Source: Herbaspirillum rubrisubalbicans (GTDB lineage Bacteria > Pseudomonadota > Gammaproteobacteria > Burkholderiales > Burkholderiaceae_D). From it: a stretch of DNA of 64,000 nucleotides. The translations under genes and the position numbers were made by a program. Positions 42,810 to 50,429 of this stretch are shown here, piece after piece; positions within the stretch are counted from its first letter, which is position 1; the number at the start of each line of letters is the position of its first letter. The notes beneath the pieces were generated by a model. That model was not told the origin of the DNA. It ran no database searches and was given only the letters and a program-made list of their open reading frames with translations. The stretch is taken from positions 248,001-312,000 of the forward strand of contig NZ_CP024996.1 of NCBI RefSeq assembly GCF_003719195.1. The letters run 5' to 3'.

Positions 42810-43832
42810 ATGACCACCTTATCCGAAGTCGCGCGTCTGGCCGGTGTCACCTCGGCTACTGTTTCCAACGTCCTGCGCCAGCGCGGCAAGGTCGGCGAGC
42901 AGACGCGCCAGCGCGTGCTGGAGGCAGTAGCCCAGCTCGGCTACCGTCCGCACCTGACAGCCCGCGCCCTGGCCGAGGGACGGGCGCCGACGCTGGCGCT
43001 GGTGGTCTCCAGCATCGCCAATCCCTTCTATCCTGAGTTCGCGCTGGCCGCCGAACGTGCCGCGCGCGCGCATGGACGCTTCCTGATCGTCTGCAATACC
43101 AATGACGACCCCGACACCGGTCGCGCCTACCTGGACCAGATCGCCGGTACGCTCTCCGATGGCGTACTGATCATGAATGCCAACCTGCCCATGGATGAGC
43201 TGAAGAAGACTGAGCAGCGCGGCGCGCCGGTGGTGCTGTGCATGTGGGAGAAACCCGATGCCCCGCCCGAGTTGCCCTGCATCGCGGTGGATTTCTTTGC
43301 TGCGGGCGCCATCGCAGCACGGCATCTGCTGGCCTTGGGCCATCGTCATATCGCGGCGCTGGTGGGCAGCAAGCGTAGCGGCATCCACGCCGAACGTTAC
43401 CGCGGCTTCGCCCAGGCCTGCACCGAGGCGGGTGTGGCCCATCCCGCAGAACGCACCCGCTACATTGCCGACACCGTCGAGGCCGGCTACCAGGCCAGCA
43501 TGGCCTTGCTGCGCGAAGATCCGCAACTGACCGCCATCTTCGCCAGCAATGACCTGCCGGCGCTGGGCGCGATGAATGCCATTGCCGATCTGGGCCTGAG
43601 CGTGCCGCGCGATATCTCGGTGATCGGCATCACCGACATCCAGTGGGCGCGCGTTTCACGTCCTGCCTTGACCACCGTGGCGGTGCCCACCGAGGAGGCG
43701 GCCCGCATGTCGATCGACCTGCTGCTGGCCTTGATCGAGCACCGCAGCCCGTCGCCGGTCATGCGCGTGACCGCCACGCCGCAACTGGTCCAACGCGCAT
43801 CCACCGCCGTCGCGCGACCACGCAAGAGCTGA
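42810..43832 (+). CDS. LacI-family regulator of the galactoside operon
   Basis: A 340-residue LacI/GalR regulator. The N-terminal headpiece is TLSEVARLAGVTSATVSNVL followed by the hinge helix LTARALAEGR, and the periplasmic-binding-like sugar domain follows (VVSSIANPFYPEFALAAE, IFASNDLPALGAMNAIADLG). It is divergent from the ABC/GH42 operon with a palindromic operator between them, so it most likely represses that operon until a galactoside binds. Confidence 0.93.
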   Translation: MTTLSEVARLAGVTSATVSNVLRQRGKVGEQTRQRVLEAVAQLGYRPHLTARALAEGRAPTLALVVSSIANPFYPEFALAAERAARAHGRFLIVCNTNDDPDTGRAYLDQIAGTLSDGVLIMNANLPMDELKKTEQRGAPVVLCMWEKPDAPPELPCIAVDFFAAGAIAARHLLALGHRHIAALVGSKRSGIHAERYRGFAQACTEAGVAHPAERTRYIADTVEAGYQASMALLREDPQLTAIFASNDLPALGAMNAIADLGLSVPRDISVIGITDIQWARVSRPALTTVAVPTEEAARMSIDLLLALIEHRSPSPVMRVTATPQLVQRASTAVARPRKS

Positions 43833-44465
43833 TCAGCGCAAGCGCAGGCTGTCCAGATAGGCACAGAACATGTCGGCCATGGCTTCGCCATAGGCCCGGA
43901 TGGCCTTGGCCGGATGAGGGCTGCGCGAGAGGTGTTCGCCCACCGTGGACAGGGTGGTCATCACCAGTTCTCCGGCCCGCTTGCGCCGCTGTGGCGAGAC
44001 GCCCGGCAAGGCTTCGCGCATGAAGGCGCCAATGATGCCATCCCAGGCCCGGCTCAAGTCCAAGGCCTCAGGCGCGGCGCGATAGAGCGGGGCGGCATCG
44101 GCCAGCGCCTGCCTGACCTGGGCTTCCTCGAACTCGCTGCGGATGAAGGCGTGTACCAGTTCGCGCAGGCGTGTGGCCGGTGGCTTGCAGGGGTCCTGCA
44201 ATAGCTGGCGCACCATCTCGGTGGTCTGTTGCCATTCATCGGCCTGTAGCCGGAACAGGATGGCTGCCTTGTTGGGGAAATACTGGTACACCGATCCGAC
44301 GCTCACTCCCGCCCGCTCGGCCACGCGCGCCGTGGTAAAGCGCGCCGCGCCCTCACGCAGCAAAACCTGAATAGCTGCTTGCAGGATGGCGGCCACCAGT
44401 TCGGTCGAGCGGGCCTGTTGCGGCGTCTTGCGCAGGGAAATCTGGGGGCGGCGCGGCTTGTTCAT
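43833..44465 (-). CDS. TetR-family repressor of adjacent MFS transporter
   Basis: A 210-residue TetR/AcrR regulator. The helix-turn-helix region reads ILQAAIQVLLREGAARFTTA then RVAERAGVSVGSVYQYFPNK. It is divergent from an MFS transporter with two matching palindromes in the gap. Its stop directly abuts the stop of the convergent LacI gene. It probably represses itself and the transporter, being released by an exported compound. Confidence 0.9.
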   Translation of the reverse strand: MNKPRRPQISLRKTPQQARSTELVAAILQAAIQVLLREGAARFTTARVAERAGVSVGSVYQYFPNKAAILFRLQADEWQQTTEMVRQLLQDPCKPPATRLRELVHAFIRSEFEEAQVRQALADAAPLYRAAPEALDLSRAWDGIIGAFMREALPGVSPQRRKRAGELVMTTLSTVGEHLSRSPHPAKAIRAYGEAMADMFCAYLDSLRLR

Positions 44466-44504
44466 GGGGCGATGTCCTGAAAAAGGAATGCGAATGGAAA
44501 ACCT

Positions 44505-44552
44505 GACGAATCCGTCGCATACTGCATCTCGATGGAATGTGACGGATTCGTC
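44505..44552. promoter_or_regulatory. Pair of identical-type 12-bp TetR operators
   Basis: GACGAATCCGTC (44505-44516) and GACGGATTCGTC (44541-44552) are reverse complements of each other; each has GACG/CGTC arms, and the longer context TGACG-N4-CGTCGCAT is repeated in direct orientation. They are 36 bp apart, between the divergent TetR and MFS starts. Confidence 0.75.
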
Positions 44553-44632
44553 GCATTCTACTGCGTGCCATCCAGGCCGGCAATCGGCCCTGCGCCCTGG
44601 CCTGATCCTTCTTATGCTCTCAAGGAAACTTC

Positions 44633-45850
44633 ATGAACATCCGACCGGCTGACAAGCCTGCTTCCGTCACGCCCCTGGCCAGTCCTGGCACAGCGGTCTT
44701 TCTCAAACTGGCGCCGCTGACACTGGCGGTCTTCATCGCCTTTCTTACCATCGGCTTGCAGTTGCCGGTGTTGCCCCTGCATCTGAAGGATGCACTGGGC
44801 ATGAACGCTACCGTGGTCGGCGTAGTGGTCGGCGCGCAATTTGCGGCTGCCTTGCTGTCGCGTTCGTGGGCCGGTAATTACGCCGACCTGCGTGGCGCCA
44901 AGCGGGCCGTCCTGGGCGGCTTTACCGCAGCCTCTTTGTCGGGCCTGGTCTACCTGGCTTCGCTGGCGTGGTTGGATCATCCGGTGGCATCGGTGCTGGT
45001 ATTGCTGCTGGGGCGCCTGTTGCTGGCGTTGGGGGAAAGCCTGGTGGTGACCGGCACCATGAGCTGGGGCATCGCCCTGGTGGGGCCGCAGCATGGCGGC
45101 AAGGTCATGGCCTGGCTGGGCATCGCCATCTATGCTGCCATGGCCTGCGGTGCGCCACTGGGCGTGGCGGTCAATCATGCCTACGGCTTTGCGGGCATTG
45201 CCGGTGTGAGTGTGCTCATTCCCTTGCTGGCGCTGCTGATGCTGGCTGGCTTGCCGGCCGTGGCGCCCAGTGCCAACCGTCGCACGCCCTTCTACAAGGT
45301 GCTGGGTGCGGTGTGGCAACCTGGGCTGGGACTGGCGCTCTCCAGTGTCGGTTTCGGCGTCATCACCGCCTTCATTGCCTTGCTCTTTGCGGCGCACGCG
45401 TGGGGGGATTCTTCACTGGCCTTCACCAGTTTCGGCATCGCCTTCATCGTCGCCCGGCTGTTGTTTGCGCATCTGCCTGACAAGGTCGGTGGTGCCAGGG
45501 TGGCATTGGTCTGTGTGGTCATCGAAGTGCTGGGGCAACTGTTGATCTGGCAGGCCGGGAGTGCTTCGTGGGCCTATGCCGGCGCGGCATTGACGGGCTT
45601 CGGTTATTCGCTGGTGTTTCCCGGTTTCGGTGTGGAAGCGATGCGGCGCGCGCCGCCCCAGACGCGAGGCTTGGCCATGGGGGCTTATGTGGCCTTCCTG
45701 GATATTTCATTGGGGATCACCAGTCCCTTGGCGGGCGCATTGGCCAGCCACTATGGCGTGTCCAGCGTCTATCTGGCTGGCGCAGTGGTGGTGGGACTGT
45801 CGATGCTGGTGGCGCTGGGCCTGTTGCGCCCAATGAAGAACGGTCACTGA
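44633..45850 (+). CDS. MFS transporter (YhhS/YfcJ-like)
   Basis: A 405-residue major facilitator with about twelve membrane segments. The start has AAGGA upstream. Family features include FIAFLTIGLQLPVLPLHLKD, the loop RSWAGNYADLRGAKRAV and LLLGRLLLALGESLVVTGTM. The pattern resembles the YhhS/YfcJ branch of MFS exporters. The divergent TetR suggests it is an inducible exporter. Substrate unknown. Confidence 0.88.
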   Translation: MNIRPADKPASVTPLASPGTAVFLKLAPLTLAVFIAFLTIGLQLPVLPLHLKDALGMNATVVGVVVGAQFAAALLSRSWAGNYADLRGAKRAVLGGFTAASLSGLVYLASLAWLDHPVASVLVLLLGRLLLALGESLVVTGTMSWGIALVGPQHGGKVMAWLGIAIYAAMACGAPLGVAVNHAYGFAGIAGVSVLIPLLALLMLAGLPAVAPSANRRTPFYKVLGAVWQPGLGLALSSVGFGVITAFIALLFAAHAWGDSSLAFTSFGIAFIVARLLFAHLPDKVGGARVALVCVVIEVLGQLLIWQAGSASWAYAGAALTGFGYSLVFPGFGVEAMRRAPPQTRGLAMGAYVAFLDISLGITSPLAGALASHYGVSSVYLAGAVVVGLSMLVALGLLRPMKNGH

Positions 45851-45857
45851 AAAAGAA

Positions 45858-45884
45858 TACGGCGCTCCCGAAGAGAGCGCCGTA
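45858..45884 (-). terminator. Terminator for the GAF-GGDEF gene, possibly bidirectional
   Basis: TACGGCGCTC (45858-45867) and GAGCGCCGTA (45875-45884) form a perfect 10-bp stem with a 7-base loop. On the minus strand the stem is followed by TTCTTTTTC, fitting termination of the cyclase gene; it lies just past the MFS stop on the other strand. Confidence 0.8.
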
Positions 45885-45902
45885 ACGATGGTCCATCAGG
45901 AC

Positions 45903-47006
45903 TCAGGCATGTCGCAGGGTGCGCCCATGCTTGCGCTGGTACATCGCCTGGTCGGCGGCATGGAGCAGCGCGCTGAAGTCGCACATCTCCGAAGGTGTCA
46001 CGGTGGCCGCGCCCAAGCTTATCTCGATATCGGTATGCGGCCACTTCACGCGGGCTACCGATTGCTTGATGCGTTCGGACACTTGGTGTGCGCCGATCTC
46101 ATCGGTGTCAGGCAGGATCAGCGAGAATTCGTCACCACCATAACGCGCCAGGAAATCGCTGGCCCGCAGCGGCGAACGCAGTACGCGTGCCAGTTGCACC
46201 AGCAGGGCGTCACCGGCCGGGTGGCCGTAGGTATCGTTGTATTGCTTGAAGTAGTCCACGTCCACCATCAGCATGGTCAGGGGCCGGGCATTGCGCAGAT
46301 GGCGCGTCCATTCTTCACGCAGCCGCGAATCGAAGCTGCGGCGGTTGCCGATACCGGTCAGCGCATCAGTCATGGTCTGCTGTTCCAGCTTTTGCATGGC
46401 GCGATGACTGTCGATCTGGGCTTCGAGCTGGCGACCGAGTTTCTGGAAGGCGTCACGCTGGGCCGGTGTCAGTGTACGCGCGACGCGGTCCATCACGCAC
46501 AGCGTACCCATCACATCGCCATTGCCCGATACCAGCGGTACCGCGGCATAGAAACGCACCGCCGGGTTGCCGCGGGCCAGGGCGCTATTGGCAAAGCGCG
46601 CATCGTTGTGCAGGTCGTTGACTTCGGTCACCTGCCCAGGTGTGCGGGCGGCCATTTCGCACAGGGAGAAATCGACTGCATTGCGCAGCACACCGGTCTG
46701 GCCGGGGAAGCGCCACCATTGGTTGCGCGCATCACCGCGACCATTGTTGATGGAGAGGTAAGGATGCTGCAGGCCGATGTCCGCGTGCAACTGACTGAAC
46801 ATGCCCATGGGCGTTGTGCAGACGCTGGAAGCCAGCGAGATGAAGTCCGACAAGGCCTGCTCCAGCCAAGCATCGGCGTCACTGTCAGTGTGCGCGAGTT
46901 CGATGCGCTCGGCAGGCGAACTCGACAGGCCGCGCTGCGGTGCTTGGGTACGCTGGAAGCGAGAGCGTTCGGGAGTGTACTGAGCGTGCAAATCTCGAAT
47001 GTTCAT
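45903..47006 (-). CDS. GAF-GGDEF diguanylate cyclase with inhibitory site
   Basis: A 367-residue soluble protein. A GAF sensor covers residues about 40-190 (FYAAVPLVSGNGDVMGTLCV). A GGDEF domain follows: DALTGIGNRRSFD, VDVDYFKQYNDTYGHPAGD, RYGGDEFSLILPD. The RxxD inhibitory site is present (RASDFLARYGGDEF), so product feedback is likely, unlike the other two GGDEF proteins here. ATG 47006 (MNIRDLHAQY) is preferred over an upstream TTG. No membrane segment, so it should sense a cytoplasmic signal. Confidence 0.9.
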   Translation of the reverse strand: MNIRDLHAQYTPERSRFQRTQAPQRGLSSSPAERIELAHTDSDADAWLEQALSDFISLASSVCTTPMGMFSQLHADIGLQHPYLSINNGRGDARNQWWRFPGQTGVLRNAVDFSLCEMAARTPGQVTEVNDLHNDARFANSALARGNPAVRFYAAVPLVSGNGDVMGTLCVMDRVARTLTPAQRDAFQKLGRQLEAQIDSHRAMQKLEQQTMTDALTGIGNRRSFDSRLREEWTRHLRNARPLTMLMVDVDYFKQYNDTYGHPAGDALLVQLARVLRSPLRASDFLARYGGDEFSLILPDTDEIGAHQVSERIKQSVARVKWPHTDIEISLGAATVTPSEMCDFSALLHAADQAMYQRKHGRTLRHA

Positions 47007-47552
47007 GGCGCAATACTCGTGAGGTTGGATTTCGTTGTAATCGGTCGCCGTCAACGCATGACGTCATGCGGTGAGGGAAGAACGGCGCGGCAGATGCTGA
47101 TGCTGATGAAAAGGCGGAAATATTTTTCTTGTTTTTCACCGCCCATCTTGTTGCCCTGCGACATCAAGTTAGCAGATCAAGTTCGGAAGTAAAGTCATTT
47201 AAAACATCCACTTACAATTTAAACGTCCTCATGCTTGAAACGATGACAATACGATCACATGCAAACAGCTTCGCTGAACATACTGACAATTGACGTTTTG
47301 TTAGCCCCACTACGGCGATACGCCATCTTAATTTCGTGCGGAAGAAATTGGCATCGGACAGCGCGACTTTCGCTTGTCAGCGGATTCTTATATTGCTCTG
47401 CAATATCGGCAAAAACAGCGACATAAAGGCGTCGCCAAATGACGACACAATGGCGTCGCTACAAGGTGACGATTAATGCTTGCCAAGCGACGAAGTCGTA
47501 AATAAACTCTGCCGTTCCTTGTTTGATCCGATCAACGTTTTTGAAAGCAGAG
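47007..47552. other. 546-bp AT-rich intergenic region with short repeats
   Basis: No credible gene. It is more AT-rich than its surroundings. Near the right end are two related 17-base units, CGACATAAAGGCGTCGC (47419-47435) and CGACACAATGGCGTCGC (47443-47459), 24 bp apart, each with CGAC/GTCG dyad symmetry. They may be regulator sites for the divergent genes. Confidence 0.5.
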
Positions 47553-47963
47553 ATGTCGACCCAGCCCAAAGCAGGCGCAGTCCTGTTCGCCAAAGATGTA
47601 GCCCGCCTTGCCGCCTTCTATGCGCAGGTGCTGGCGGTGGTTCCCAAGCACGCCCATGCCGAGAAGGTAGTGATCGAGGCCGAGGATTTCCTGTTGGTGA
47701 TCCATGCCATTGCCCAGGACGTGGCCACCAAGGTAGAGATCAGCACACCGCCCGTGCTGCGCGAGAATGTACCGGTGAAGTTGTTCCTGCCGGTGCGCTC
47801 GTTGAAGCAGGCGCGTCTGAGTACGCAACAACTCGGCGGTGGCATGAAGCCGGTCGAGGCCGAGTGGAGTGGTCCGGATTTCCGCGCCTGCGATGGCTTC
47901 GATCCAGAAGGCAATGTGGTGCAGTTCCGCGAGCTCTTGGTCGAGCCGGCTCTGCTGTCCTGA
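47553..47963 (+). CDS. VOC-family (glyoxalase/dioxygenase fold) protein
   Basis: A 136-residue single-unit vicinal-oxygen-chelate protein. The fold pattern shows FAKDVARLAAFYAQVLAVVP, an internal ENVPVKLFLPVRSLKQA and the terminal GFDPEGNVVQFRELL with the metal-type Glu. ATG 47553 is chosen; ten upstream in-frame codons lack support. A strong terminator follows. Enzyme activity is unknown; members include glyoxalases, dioxygenases and resistance proteins. Confidence 0.8.
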   Translation: MSTQPKAGAVLFAKDVARLAAFYAQVLAVVPKHAHAEKVVIEAEDFLLVIHAIAQDVATKVEISTPPVLRENVPVKLFLPVRSLKQARLSTQQLGGGMKPVEAEWSGPDFRACDGFDPEGNVVQFRELLVEPALLS

Positions 47964-48000
47964 ACAGCCCGGCACACGCCCAGCAAGACATCCATAAGAT

Positions 48001-48034
48001 AAAAGCCGTCCGGTTTGCACCGGGCGGCTTTTTC
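48001..48034 (+). terminator. Rho-independent terminator after VOC gene
   Basis: GCCGTCCGGT and ACCGGGCGGC pair (one G-T) around TTGC, preceded by AAAA and followed by TTTTT. It ends the VOC transcript about 40 bp after its stop. Confidence 0.9.
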
Positions 48035-48095
48035 ATTGGATCTTGATACCTAGCGCGATAAGGAAGTCGCAATCGGAAGTCGCAATCAATGCGTG

Positions 48096-48455
48096 CTATT
48101 GCAGGCTGGCCTTGAAATAAGTCTCGCGCTGCATGTCTACCACCTCCACCGTGATCTGCACCTGGGTATCCTGGGGCCAAGCCTGGTCCTGCTGGATCGC
48201 TGCGCCCAACAGGTCGGAAATCTGCTTCTTCTGTTCCAGCGTGCGACCGGTCAGGATGGCCAGGCGCAGGGCGATGAAGGCACGCTTGGCCTCGGGGGCG
48301 GTGCCGACCAGATAATGCTCCAGGCGCACGGCGCGCGCCTTGATGGCGTTCTCTTCAAAGTGGCCGCTGGCCACCAGCGCCTGGTTCAGCTTGAGCAGCG
48401 TGGGCTGCACGTCGATGGCGAGATTGTCGGTGTATTCCAGAACGAGATGGGGCAT
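48096..48455 (-). CDS. 5-carboxymethyl-2-hydroxymuconate isomerase family protein
   Basis: A 119-residue tautomerase-superfamily protein of CHMI type. The mature N-terminus would be Pro2 after Met (MPHLVLEYTDNL), the proline acting as general base. Later segments (RLEHYLVGTAPEAKRAFIAL, RLAILTGRTLEQKKQISDLL) match the family. No homoprotocatechuate pathway genes are adjacent, so the true substrate may differ. ATG 48455 is preferred; an extra 14 codons upstream are not family-like. Confidence 0.85.
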   Translation of the reverse strand: MPHLVLEYTDNLAIDVQPTLLKLNQALVASGHFEENAIKARAVRLEHYLVGTAPEAKRAFIALRLAILTGRTLEQKKQISDLLGAAIQQDQAWPQDTQVQITVEVVDMQRETYFKASLQ

Positions 48456-48579
48456 GGTGATTCCAGTCCTTGTGAGTGGGTGGAGAAGCGTGGGCACAGG
48501 CGTGCAAGCACGTCACTGTAAGGCAAAACGCTCAGGTCTGATATTGGGGTAAATGACTATCAGGGCAATGGAACAGGCC

Positions 48580-49560
48580 CTAATCTGCCAGATAAGCGGC
48601 CAGCTTGCCCAGGTCGATATTGCCGCCGCTGATGATCACGCCCACCCGTTTTCCCTTTAGTTGCTCCTTGATCTTGCGAGCGGCGGCAAAGCCCAGGCAG
48701 CCGGTCGGTTCGACCACCATCTTCATGCGCTCGGCAAAGAAGCGCAGCCCGCTCACCAGTTCGGCATCACTCACGGTATGGATGTCATCGACCAGTTGGC
48801 GGATCACCTCGAAGGTGTACTTGCCCAAGTGCTGGGTCTGCGCACCGTCGGCGATGGTCTTGGGGGTGTCGATATGCACGATGTGACCGGCGCGCAGCGA
48901 TTGCTGGCCATCGTTGCCGGCTTCCGGTTCCACTCCATAGATCTTGCACTCCGGCGCCAGCGCACGTGCCGCCAGGGCGGCGCCGGAGAGCAGGCCACCG
49001 CCGCCCAGGCAGACGAAGAGGGCATCCAGCGGACCGGTTTGCTGCAACAGTTCCAGGGTGGCGGTACCCTGGCCGGCGATCACGTGCGGATGATCGTAGG
49101 GCGGGATCAGCGTCATCTTGCGCTCGGCTGCCAGACGCGCACCGATGGCTTCGCGGTCTTCGGTGTAGCGGTCATACGTCACCACTTCGGCGCCATAGCC
49201 ACGGGTGGCCGCCACCTTGGCGGCGGGCGCATCCTCGGGCATGACGATCACCGCGGGAATGCCCAGCAGTTGCGCCGCCAGCGCAGTGCCCTGGGCGTGG
49301 TTGCCGGAGGAAAAGGTGATCACGCCATGCCGACGTTGCTCGGCATCGAATTGCGACAGCGCATTCATGGCACCACGGAACTTGAAGGCGCCCATGCGCT
49401 GGAAGTTCTCGCACTTGAAGAACAGTTGCGCGCCCACTTCGGCATCGGCCATGCGCGAACGCAGCACCGGGGTCTGGTGCGCCCAGGGCTTGATGCGTTG
49501 TGCGGCCAGGAGGACATCGGTGAAGCTGGGGGCTGAGTTGGCACTGGAGAGGGGAATCAT
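48580..49560 (-). CDS. PLP-dependent dehydratase, threo-3-hydroxyaspartate ammonia-lyase type
   Basis: A 326-residue fold-type II PLP enzyme. The PLP lysine is Lys60 in FKCENFQRMGAFKFRGAM; other signatures are TFSSGNHAQG and the glycine loop LGGGGLLSG. The wording of the lysine motif matches serine racemase and threo-3-hydroxyaspartate dehydratases better than biosynthetic threonine dehydratases, and there is no ACT domain. ATG 49560 has AAGGA upstream. It follows a DauR-type regulator by about 60 bp, a pairing known for amino-acid deaminases. Confidence 0.88.
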   Translation of the reverse strand: MIPLSSANSAPSFTDVLLAAQRIKPWAHQTPVLRSRMADAEVGAQLFFKCENFQRMGAFKFRGAMNALSQFDAEQRRHGVITFSSGNHAQGTALAAQLLGIPAVIVMPEDAPAAKVAATRGYGAEVVTYDRYTEDREAIGARLAAERKMTLIPPYDHPHVIAGQGTATLELLQQTGPLDALFVCLGGGGLLSGAALAARALAPECKIYGVEPEAGNDGQQSLRAGHIVHIDTPKTIADGAQTQHLGKYTFEVIRQLVDDIHTVSDAELVSGLRFFAERMKMVVEPTGCLGFAAARKIKEQLKGKRVGVIISGGNIDLGKLAAYLAD

Positions 49561-49622
49561 GAAGCTTCCTTCAAGAGAGGTGGTTAGAGGCGGATGAAAA
49601 GATAGGCATGGTGAAGCAAGCT

Positions 49623-50276
49623 TCAATCCTTCTCATCGTTGTAGACGGTTGCGCGCGACACGCCCAGGTGCGCCGCCACGATCTCGGCTGCACGCCGCAC
49701 GTCCATGCAGCCGGCCTGGCGCAATTGGCGCATGAGCTGGCGCCGGTCCTCGGCCTTGAGGCTGCGAGGCGTGGTCGACAGGCGTGCGGCAAAAGCATCG
49801 ATGCGACTGCGCAGCGCATCGGCGCCGGCGGGCTCCAGCGTCTCGGCCACACGCTGCGCGCCATCGATACTGCCGAACTGACGCAACATGCCTTGCAGGG
49901 CGCCGAACAGGGTCAGGTCGATATTCATGCACAGCGCTGCCACATACTTGCCATCGGCATCCTTGATGCCGATCGAGGTGCTCTTGGCCTGGCGTCCATC
50001 GGGCAGGGTGTTGGCGTAATTGGTGAGCACTTGCGGATAGCTTTCATCGGCAATGCGCGCCAGCCCCAGCTCGGTGGTGGCGTCGCCGACCTCACGGCCG
50101 GACAGGTTGTTGTGCAGGGCGACGATGGAGTGATCGGCATCGCGCAGGTCGTGCAGCACGACCTCGCAGAAGGGCGCGAAGGTCTCGCCCAAACCTTGAG
50201 CCACCTGCTGCAATTGCGAGAGCAGCAGGGCGTGGTCGGGTCGGGTGGGTTTCTTTTTGCGGGAGCGGGAGGTCAT
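49623..50276 (-). CDS. YheO/DauR-type PAS-HTH transcriptional regulator
   Basis: A 217-residue regulator with an N-terminal YheO-like PAS domain (APFCEVVLHDLRDADHSIVA, GKYVAALCMNIDLT) and a C-terminal HTH_22 domain (RRAAEIVAAHLGVSRATVYN). DauR of Pseudomonas, which controls D-arginine catabolism, is a relative. It lies upstream of and in line with the dehydratase gene and likely controls it. Two palindromes precede it. ATG 50276 or an ATG three codons earlier could be the start. Confidence 0.87.
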   Translation of the reverse strand: MTSRSRKKKPTRPDHALLLSQLQQVAQGLGETFAPFCEVVLHDLRDADHSIVALHNNLSGREVGDATTELGLARIADESYPQVLTNYANTLPDGRQAKSTSIGIKDADGKYVAALCMNIDLTLFGALQGMLRQFGSIDGAQRVAETLEPAGADALRSRIDAFAARLSTTPRSLKAEDRRQLMRQLRQAGCMDVRRAAEIVAAHLGVSRATVYNDEKD

Positions 50277-50288
50277 GCAATACATATT

Positions 50289-50315
50289 ATCTAAAATTAG
50301 ATTTTATGTATACAT
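50289..50315. promoter_or_regulatory. AT-rich palindromes before DauR-type gene
   Basis: ATCTAAAATTAGAT (50289-50302) and ATGTATACAT (50306-50315) are adjacent inverted repeats just before the regulator start. They may be its autoregulatory site or overlap its promoter. Confidence 0.5.
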
Positions 50316-50391
50316 GCGAAAACTGTTCTGACCGGGTCTGACTGGGTTCAGACGGGGGCTTATCTTGTCCACAACCGTTGGTGCAAGCTCA

Positions 50392-50421
50392 TCCTGGGGC
50401 CGTCAATGACCAGCCCCAGGA
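50392..50421 (-). terminator. Hairpin after phospholipase D-like gene
   Basis: TCCTGGGGC (50392-50400) and GCCCCAGGA (50413-50421) form a 9-bp stem with a 12-base loop shortly after the stop of the five-gene TonB/PLD operon. No T-run is seen, so it is at best a weak terminator. Confidence 0.45.
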
Positions 50422-50429
50422 GTACATCC

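Noticed and set aside
47400..47480. Short CRISPR-like repeat array
   Set aside because: Only two 17-base units with dyad symmetry, with 7 bp between them and no cas genes.
50277..50429. Possible small gene between PLD and DauR-type genes
   Set aside because: Only a hairpin and palindromes are seen. Frames are short and unsupported.
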